A DNA stretch of 64,000 nt, from contig NZ_PUIP01000013.1 in assembly GCF_002968015.1 (NCBI RefSeq), positions 161,632 to 225,631 of the forward strand. The letters run 5' to 3'. The position numbers and the translations under genes were made by a program. The notes under the pieces are model-generated. The model did no database searches, was not told where the DNA came from, and was given only the letters and a program-made list of their open reading frames with translations. The stretch comes from Massilia phosphatilytica. Its GTDB lineage: Bacteria; Pseudomonadota; Gammaproteobacteria; Burkholderiales; Burkholderiaceae_D. Every line of letters begins with the position of its first letter. The stretch's first letter is position 1. Below, one piece after another: positions 59,261-64,000 of this stretch.

Positions 59261-59854
59261 AGCGCGGTAAATAATGTTATCTAAACGAAAAGAGGAAGCA
59301 TCGTACACCAAATCCGGAGCAGGGGGCGGCACGACTGCGTGTGCCGTTTGGAGTCGGAAAATACGCTACAAAGGTCGTAAAAGAACAACATCGGAACAAC
59401 ATCGTGCACTATTGATATTGCACCACAGCATAGGTTGCGCCTTGCGGGGCGCTTGGGCAAAAAAAAGCCCGCTACGGGAGCGGGCTGAATCTATCCTTGG
59501 AGGAGAATAGAGGAGACAGGTTCATAATGCTGCATCGCAAAAAAGAAATCCAATTTAGATTTCCAATGTCAGCTATTGGATTTATAAATGACACAGCCGG
59601 GTCCGCTTCAATCGGGTCGCTCTTGGTGCACCACAGAAAATGTTCTACGATAGCAAAATGTTTAAAAACGCCTCGCTGTCGGTCACGTTTTTTCGAGTTC
59701 ACCCCTCCCCGTGGGCGCGGCCGATGCGCGCCGCGTTGCCATGGCCAACCATACCCGGCTATCATGGTTCGTCCCAGTCCGGCCGTTCCGTAGGGCGCCT
59801 CTCTTTCAGGCGCTGCCTGCCACCGTTTCCAGCCCAGGGTTTGCCATCCGGCCG
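59261..59854. other. 594-base gap with orphan terminator; candidate small RNA locus
   Basis: No convincing protein gene was found in this AT-rich stretch. It holds the promoter region of the PAS-receiver gene and a direct repeat GAACAACATCG (two copies near 59382-59407). A strong minus-strand terminator at 59459-59486 has no minus-strand gene ahead of it for nearly 3 kb, and a second weaker hairpin GAAATC/GATTTC with an A run (about 59538-59563) points the same way. Together they suggest a minus-strand small RNA of perhaps 100-200 nt ending near 59460. Confidence 0.45.
59459..59486 (-). terminator. Strong rho-independent terminator without an upstream gene
   Basis: On the minus strand AGCCCGCT and AGCGGGCT form a perfect eight-base stem (59466-59473 with 59479-59486), five-base loop, followed by eight T residues. 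There is no annotated minus-strand gene directly upstream, so it may end a small RNA or an antisense transcript. Confidence 0.8.
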
Positions 59855-60463
59855 ATGCATCGTCAACTGAAGCTTTCCACACCTCGAGGCTTGCGCCGCT
59901 CCTTCGCCGGCTGGGCGCTGGCCTCGCTGGCCGTGCTGTGCGCCGGCGTCGGCCTCATGCCGCCCGTGCGGGCGCAGAGCGCGGTGCCCGGCGTCCCGCT
60001 GGAGCGGCGCGTGAAGGCGGCCTTCCTGTACAAATTCCTCGGCTATACCGATTTTCCCGCGAGCGCCTTCGCCGACGCGACGGCGCCGCTGACGATCGGC
60101 GTGATCGGCGCCGACGACCTCGCCGTCGAGCTGGCGCGCGTGGTGGCCGGACGCACCGTCAACAACCGCATGATCGAAGTGCGCGAGCTGCGCGAGAGCG
60201 ACGCGGCGGCCCGCGTGCATCTGCTGTTCGTGGGCGGGAGCGACCCGCAGCGGGTCGCGCGCATCGTGCACCAGGCGACCGGTGCGATGCTCGTCGTGAC
60301 CGAATGCGACAACGGCTTGCAGCTCGGTAGTGTGATCAATTTCCGCCTCGTCGACGAACGCGTACGCTTCGACGTCGCGCTCGACGCGGCGGAACGCAAT
60401 GGCATCAAACTCAGTTCGCGTCTCCTGACGGTGGCGAACCGGGTGCAGAAAGGAGCGCAGTGA
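59855..60463 (+). CDS. YfiR-family periplasmic protein
   Basis: A 202-residue protein with a signal sequence (RRSFAGWALASLAVLCAGVG) and the YfiR/DUF4154 core (VKAAFLYKFLGYTDFPASAF, then IGVIGADDLAVELARVVAGR and GMLVVTE-like AMLVVTECDNG). YfiR is a periplasmic inhibitor of the diguanylate cyclase YfiN in Pseudomonas. The ATG is placed at MHRQLKLSTPRG, directly before the signal sequence; earlier starts are possible and no strong ribosome-binding site marks any. It overlaps the downstream hybrid kinase by one base (TGATG), so here it is coupled to a kinase instead of YfiN. Confidence 0.85.
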   Translation: MHRQLKLSTPRGLRRSFAGWALASLAVLCAGVGLMPPVRAQSAVPGVPLERRVKAAFLYKFLGYTDFPASAFADATAPLTIGVIGADDLAVELARVVAGRTVNNRMIEVRELRESDAAARVHLLFVGGSDPQRVARIVHQATGAMLVVTECDNGLQLGSVINFRLVDERVRFDVALDAAERNGIKLSSRLLTVANRVQKGAQ

Positions 60464-62352
60464 TGGTGGTGCGCGACGGCGGCACGGTCCGCGGCAAACT
60501 GATTCTGATGGCGGTGTCGACGACGTTCGTCGCGCTACTGGCGGCTTCGGTCGCCATGTTGCTGTTCGACCTGCGCGCGTTCCAGCGCTACTGGACGGAC
60601 GACCTGATGACCCAGGCCGACATCATGGCGCGCGTGACGGCGCCGGCCCTCACGTTCAACGACGAGGAGACGGCGCGCCAGAATCTCGCCGTGCTGCGCG
60701 TGCGCCCGCAGATCCTCGCGGCCGCTATCTATACCAGCGACGGCACGCGCTTCGCCACGTACGCGGCGGCCCCGAACCAGGCGATTCCCGCCCGTCCGGC
60801 GCCGTCCGGCTACCACATCGAAGGCGGCGAGGTGGCCGTGTTCCGCAACATCGTCGAAAACGGCGAGATGGTGGGCACGGTCTACCTGCGCTCGCGCTAC
60901 GGCCTCGTCGATCGCCTGTTCAGCTATGGCGCGATCCTCGGCGCCGTGATGCTGGGGGCCCTGCTGATCGCGGGCCTCGTCGCCTCGCGCCTGCAGGCCG
61001 CCATCACGCGCCCGCTCGCGGCCGTGACGAACGTCGCACGCCAGGTGATGCAGCGGCGCGACTTCACCTTGCGTGTGCCGGGCAACGACAGCGGAGAAAT
61101 CGGCGTGCTCGTCGCCGCCTTCAACGACATGCTGGCCGAGATCGGCCGCCGCTCGCATGCGCTGCAGGAATCGAATGCCACCCTCGAACACGAGATGCAG
61201 GTGCGCGAGCGTGCGGAAGAGGCCCTGCGCCTCGCCGACCGCCGCAAGGACGAATTCCTCGCCACCCTGGCGCACGAGCTGAGGAATCCGCTGGCGCCGA
61301 TCCGCACGGGCCTGGACATCCTGCGCCTGCGCAGCGGCGACGCCCAGGCCACCCAGCGCGCCACCGACATCATGGAGCGCCAGTTGCGCCAGATGGTGCG
61401 CCTCGTCGACGACCTGCTGGACGTCTCGCGCATCAACACGGGCAAGTTCACCATCAAGAGCGGCCGCGTGGAGCTGAAGGCGGTCGTCAACGATGCGCTG
61501 GAAGTCGTGCGCCCGTACATCGAACTGCATGGCCACGAACTGACGATCGACCTGCCGGACCGTCCCGTGTTCCTGAACGGCGATGCGACGCGTCTCGCGC
61601 AAATCCTCTCGAACCTGTTGAATAACGCCGCCAAATACACCAATCGCGGCGGCCGCGTGGGCCTGAGGGCGACGGTGGACGACCGCACGCTGACGCTGGT
61701 CGTGTCCGACACCGGCATCGGTATCGCGCCGGACATGCTGGACACGGTGTTCGAGATGTTCGTGCAGGTGGATTCGACGCTGGAACGTTCGGTCGCAGGC
61801 CTGGGCGTCGGCTTGTCGCTGGCGCGCAAGCTGGTCGAGCTGCACGGCGGCAGCATCGAGGCGCACAGCGCGGGCCTTGGCCACGGCAGCCAGTTCGTCG
61901 TGCGGCTGCCGATCGTCGTCGAGCCCGAGCTGCCCGCGAAGCCGACGCCAATGTCGTTCATCAGTGCCGAGACCTACCGTATCCTGCTGGCCGACGATAA
62001 CGTGGACTTCGTCAACAGCATCGGCGCGCTGCTGACAGCGATGGGGCACAGCGTCGTCATCACGCACAACGGCACGGACGCGCTGGCCGCGGCCAAGCGC
62101 TTCTGTCCAGACTACGCCTTCCTCGACATCGGCCTGCCGCAGATGTCCGGCTACGACCTGGCGCGAGGCATCCGCGACCTGTCGTGCTGCACGATGACCG
62201 TGATGGTCGCCGTCACGGGCTGGGGGCAGGAAAAGGACCGGCAACTGGCGTTCGAGGCCGGCTTCGACCATCACATGGTCAAGCCCGTGCGCTTCGAACA
62301 GATCGAGGAAATCCTGGGGAACCGCAGCATCATCAAGAAACTGCGCACCTGA
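60463..62352 (+). CDS. Membrane hybrid histidine kinase with HAMP and receiver, partner of YfiR-like protein
   Basis: A 629-residue protein. Two membrane helices (residues ~13-35 and ~148-172) enclose a periplasmic CHASE8-like sensor similar to that of YfiN. HAMP lies at ~175-230, HisKA ~258-325 (LATLAHELRNPLAPIR), HATPase ~365-485 (DTGIGIAP, GLGVGLSLARKLVELHGG) and a receiver ~505-620 (ILLADDNVDF, YAFLDIGLPQMSG, MVKPVR). ATG 60463 overlaps the yfiR-like stop (TGATG). YfiN has the same sensor, HAMP and periplasmic partner but a GGDEF output; here the output is phosphorelay. YfiR-like control of its periplasmic domain is inferred. Confidence 0.9.
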   Translation: MVVRDGGTVRGKLILMAVSTTFVALLAASVAMLLFDLRAFQRYWTDDLMTQADIMARVTAPALTFNDEETARQNLAVLRVRPQILAAAIYTSDGTRFATYAAAPNQAIPARPAPSGYHIEGGEVAVFRNIVENGEMVGTVYLRSRYGLVDRLFSYGAILGAVMLGALLIAGLVASRLQAAITRPLAAVTNVARQVMQRRDFTLRVPGNDSGEIGVLVAAFNDMLAEIGRRSHALQESNATLEHEMQVRERAEEALRLADRRKDEFLATLAHELRNPLAPIRTGLDILRLRSGDAQATQRATDIMERQLRQMVRLVDDLLDVSRINTGKFTIKSGRVELKAVVNDALEVVRPYIELHGHELTIDLPDRPVFLNGDATRLAQILSNLLNNAAKYTNRGGRVGLRATVDDRTLTLVVSDTGIGIAPDMLDTVFEMFVQVDSTLERSVAGLGVGLSLARKLVELHGGSIEAHSAGLGHGSQFVVRLPIVVEPELPAKPTPMSFISAETYRILLADDNVDFVNSIGALLTAMGHSVVITHNGTDALAAAKRFCPDYAFLDIGLPQMSGYDLARGIRDLSCCTMTVMVAVTGWGQEKDRQLAFEAGFDHHMVKPVRFEQIEEILGNRSIIKKLRT

Positions 62353-62365
62353 GGCGCACGGGACG

Positions 62366-62397
62366 AAAAAAAAGCGGAAGCGCGAACGCTTCCGCTT
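62366..62397 (-). terminator. Strong rho-independent terminator of the PEP-CTERM gene
   Basis: On the minus strand AAGCGGAAGC and GCTTCCGCTT form a perfect ten-base stem (62372-62381 with 62388-62397), six-base loop, followed by eight T residues. It lies 20 bases after the PEP-CTERM stop and may also slow plus-strand transcription from the hybrid kinase. Confidence 0.9.
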
Positions 62398-62416
62398 GAC
62401 TCGTGCGAAGAGGCCG

Positions 62417-62968
62417 TTACGCCGGCTTGGCTGCCTTGCGGCGGCGCGCCAGGAGGCCCACCACGCCCAGGCCGGCCAGCATCATGCCGTAGGTTTCCGG
62501 TTCCGGTACCGGGGCAGCCAGGGACACTGCGCCACCGAAGCTGGCGGCCTGGTCGGACACCAGGTTGCCGCTCACTTGCAGGTAGTAGTTACCGGCGGCC
62601 AGGCTGTCGCTGGAGATCGTCCAGACGTCGATGTTGCCCGACTGGAGCGAAGTGCCCGCCTTGATCAGCGTGTCGCCGGTGGCGCTGTACAAGGATACGC
62701 CAGTGATGTCCAGGCCGGTGTCGGCCGAGCGGCTCACCGACGAGATGATGGCGTCGAGGTTCCAGCCGGTGGTGCCTTCGACGGAGAAGGTGAAGCGGTC
62801 GGCAAAGGTATTGCCGTTGTTACCTGTTGCGAACGTATCGCCGAAGAAGCCGCTACCATCGGTCAGGTCGAGGACCTGCGGGGTGTTGCCGACGGTAGCC
62901 GCCATGACAGCGGTGGAAGCGAACGACGCAGAGGCCAGCACAACAGCAGCAATCAGTGATTTTTTCAT
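62417..62968 (-). CDS. FxDxF-type PEP-CTERM surface/exopolysaccharide-associated protein
   Basis: A 183-residue protein with a signal peptide (MKKSLIAAVVLASASFASTA), the N-terminal FxDxF motif (FFGDTFATG), a beta-rich middle (LAAGNYYLQVSGNLVSDQAA) and the PEP-CTERM sorting signal: VPEPETYGMMLAGLG, a membrane helix, then ARRRKAAKPA. PEP-CTERM proteins are recognised by exosortase and linked to exopolysaccharide and floc or biofilm formation. No exosortase gene is in the window. GAGGTAAGAA precedes the ATG. A candidate sigma-54 promoter lies about 210 bases upstream. Confidence 0.93.
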   Translation of the reverse strand: MKKSLIAAVVLASASFASTAVMAATVGNTPQVLDLTDGSGFFGDTFATGNNGNTFADRFTFSVEGTTGWNLDAIISSVSRSADTGLDITGVSLYSATGDTLIKAGTSLQSGNIDVWTISSDSLAAGNYYLQVSGNLVSDQAASFGGAVSLAAPVPEPETYGMMLAGLGVVGLLARRRKAAKPA

Positions 62969-63174
62969 TTCTTACCTCGCAAAGAAACAGCCGCGTCCTG
63001 CAGCTTGGTTTTCAAGAATCGGGGAACTTCATCGTATCAAATCATCGATAAAACGCACGCATAATCACCGAAGTGTGCGCTTCTTCATGGAAAGATGCAG
63101 AACATAAATAATTTCCAACGGGATGCTGTTTTAACCCGTTCTTCATAGAGGGAAGGGGTCGTCTTTACTCTGCT

Positions 63175-63223
63175 AATGCCGGGCCTGAGCCATATTGCAT
63201 AGTATTTGTAGGTTCGGTCCTAC
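63175..63223 (-). promoter_or_regulatory. Candidate sigma-54 promoter and upstream palindrome for the PEP-CTERM gene
   Basis: On the minus strand TGGCTCAGGCCCGGCAT (about 63176-63192) has GG and GC at the -24/-12 spacing of sigma-54 promoters, though the TTGC part is weak. About 16 bases farther upstream is the perfect arm palindrome GTAGG/CCTAC (63208-63223), possibly an activator site. PEP-CTERM genes are often under PrsK/PrsR and RpoN control. The assignment is tentative. Confidence 0.3.
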
Positions 63224-63336
63224 GTAAAGACGCGAGAAAATCCGCCGCTGAGTTTTTCTGTTTGCAAACAGGCATTGCGCGATCGGCAAAGATCGCGAGC
63301 GCTACGGATGAGGGAGGAGCGCGCGGGACGCGGCAA

Positions 63337-63369
63337 AGAAAAAGGCCAGATCTTGCGATCTGGCCTTTT
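63337..63369 (-). terminator. Rho-independent terminator of tRNA-Arg
   Basis: On the minus strand AAAAGGCCAGATC and GATCTGGCCTTTT form a 13-base stem with a four-base loop (loop 63353-63356), ending in a T run. It starts nine bases after the tRNA 3' end. Confidence 0.9.
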
Positions 63370-63377
63370 GTATGAGT

Positions 63378-63454
63378 TGGTGCGGCTGGCAGGAATCGAA
63401 CCCACGACCCCTTGGTTCGTAGCCAAGTACTCTATCCAGCTGAGCTACAGCCGC
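63378..63454 (-). tRNA. tRNA-Arg(ACG)
   Basis: 77 bases on the minus strand, including an encoded CCA. The acceptor stem begins GCGGCTG and ends CAGCCGCACCA. The anticodon arm is CTTGG-CTACGAA-CCAAG with anticodon ACG, read as ICG after deamination, decoding CGU/CGC/CGA. The T arm contains GTGGGTTCGATTCC. All four arms are present. Confidence 0.97.
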
Positions 63455-63553
63455 CCGAGGCACGCATTATAGCGGCGAATCGCGGTTTCGCAAAGGGCGG
63501 CGAACACAGCCAAAGAAAAGGCTGTGTTCGCGTTACTTCGGTAACTCGCCGGC

Positions 63554-64000
63554 CTAGCTGAGCTGGACCGCTGCGCACAGCAGGTGCGCGGGCGCCGTCA
63601 GACGCCGGTCATCCAGCACCCGCTGCCAGCCGGAATAATTGATCAGGTAACGGCTCGCCACGCCGCGGAACCGAACCAGCCAACCTTTAAAGCGGCTGTG
63701 CCAGCTGTTTACGTTTTGTATATGGATCGCGCCGCGCGCCCGCTCGCCGGCCGGCACGTTCACCGCTTCGTGCGTGATGCCGGCCTGCGCTGCATAGTGG
63801 CGATACGCCATCGCACCGTCGCTGATGAGCAGACCATCGGCGGGCAGCACCGGCGTAAGGCATTTATTCAATTGAGCCACTGTGACCTGGCCCCGTCCCG
63901 TGTGAAAGTCCAGTGTCCGGCCGCTGCGATCGCGTGCGAGCAGCAGGCAATCGTGCTCCCGATTGATGCCGCGCTGCTTCGCCACGCCGCCGCGTTTTCT
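63554..64000 (-). mobile_element. IS1595-family (ISXO2-like) transposase, truncated by window edge
   Basis: The frame is open to the end of the window, so the N-terminal part lies outside. The visible ~148 residues begin RKRGGVAKQRG, then FHTGRGQVTVAQLN, LLISDGAMAYRHYAAQAGI and VNSWHSRFKGWLVRFRGVA, the DDE-type ISXO2 domain with the Asp of SDGAMAYRHY and the conserved HSRFK-W-RFRGVAS-YL-NY block. The C-terminal end is complete, followed by its stop. It is next to tRNA-Arg, a common integration neighbourhood. Activity cannot be judged from this part. Confidence 0.88.

Noticed and set aside
59497..59793. A 98-codon plus-strand frame in the gap before the YfiR homologue
   Set aside because: Starts with a GAG-rich region but is basic and low in structure, and overlaps the candidate small RNA and terminator; no homology pattern.
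1..64000. CRISPR array, rRNA operon, prophage or integron
   Set aside because: No regularly spaced repeats, no rRNA signatures, no phage structural or integrase genes were seen; only one tRNA was found.

Overview
The window is about 64 kb of GC-rich DNA from a Gram-negative bacterium, most likely a betaproteobacterium of the Oxalobacteraceae (Massilia/Duganella/Janthinobacterium type). This rests on gene content and was not tested by alignment: porin and TonB receptors (outer membrane), an FxDxF-type PEP-CTERM protein, RHS toxins, T6SS baseplate genes, many hybrid histidine kinases, a quinate/shikimate-to-protocatechuate operon and Burkholderiales-like regulators. Apart from the RHS island on the left and an IS1595-type fragment at the right edge, it reads as ordinary chromosome.

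Layout. 1-6.25 kb: RHS polymorphic-toxin island holding an RHS C-terminus with an HNH-type nuclease tip and its presumed immunity gene, a deletion-fused RHS remnant, a glyoxalase-like gene, a decayed IS5 transposase, and an aldo/keto reductase pseudogene split by a second RHS tip plus immunity gene. 6.3-13.6 kb: TetR regulator, then an IclR regulator divergent from a tightly overlapping operon (HPPD-like domain protein, shikimate dehydrogenase, 3-dehydroshikimate dehydratase TIM barrel, type II dehydroquinase, porin, MHS-type transporter), a complete uptake and catabolic route from quinate/shikimate to protocatechuate. 13.5-26.6 kb: GAF-GGDEF-EAL protein, GlxA-type regulator, M24 peptidase, LysR with two SDRs, isochorismatase-like hydrolase, a FixL/FixJ-like two-component operon, another SDR and a GST. 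26.7-29.5 kb: an isolated tssF-tssG pair. 29.5-32.0 kb: a CueR-type promoter and a copper ATPase gene that runs in frame into a CopZ-like domain with its own ribosome-binding site. 32-41.9 kb: TonB receptor, CDF transporter, Pat-type protein acetyltransferase, GNAT, RhlE helicase and an unknown membrane protein. 41.9-46.4 kb: a DadA-like FAD enzyme under a TPP riboswitch and a 12-residue leader ORF, a small lipoprotein, two envelope proteins and NDH-2. 46.4-62.4 kb: a signalling-rich block (DesK-type kinase, hemerythrin, three hybrid kinases, response-regulator diguanylate cyclase, PAS-receiver protein, YfiR homologue) interleaved with a second TonB receptor and envelope proteins. 62.4-64 kb: PEP-CTERM protein, tRNA-Arg(ACG) and a truncated IS1595/ISXO2-type transposase.

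The most noteworthy items are the TPP riboswitch with an overlapping leader ORF and a visible mutually exclusive pairing that could hide the ribosome-binding site upstream of an enzyme not normally considered a thiamine gene; the stop-less copA-copZ junction; the separation of the two halves of QuiC-type dehydroshikimate dehydratase into different genes; the orphan tssFG pair near RHS toxin cassettes; and the insertion of an RHS tip/immunity cassette into a metabolic gene. No CRISPR array, rRNA gene, prophage or replication origin was seen.
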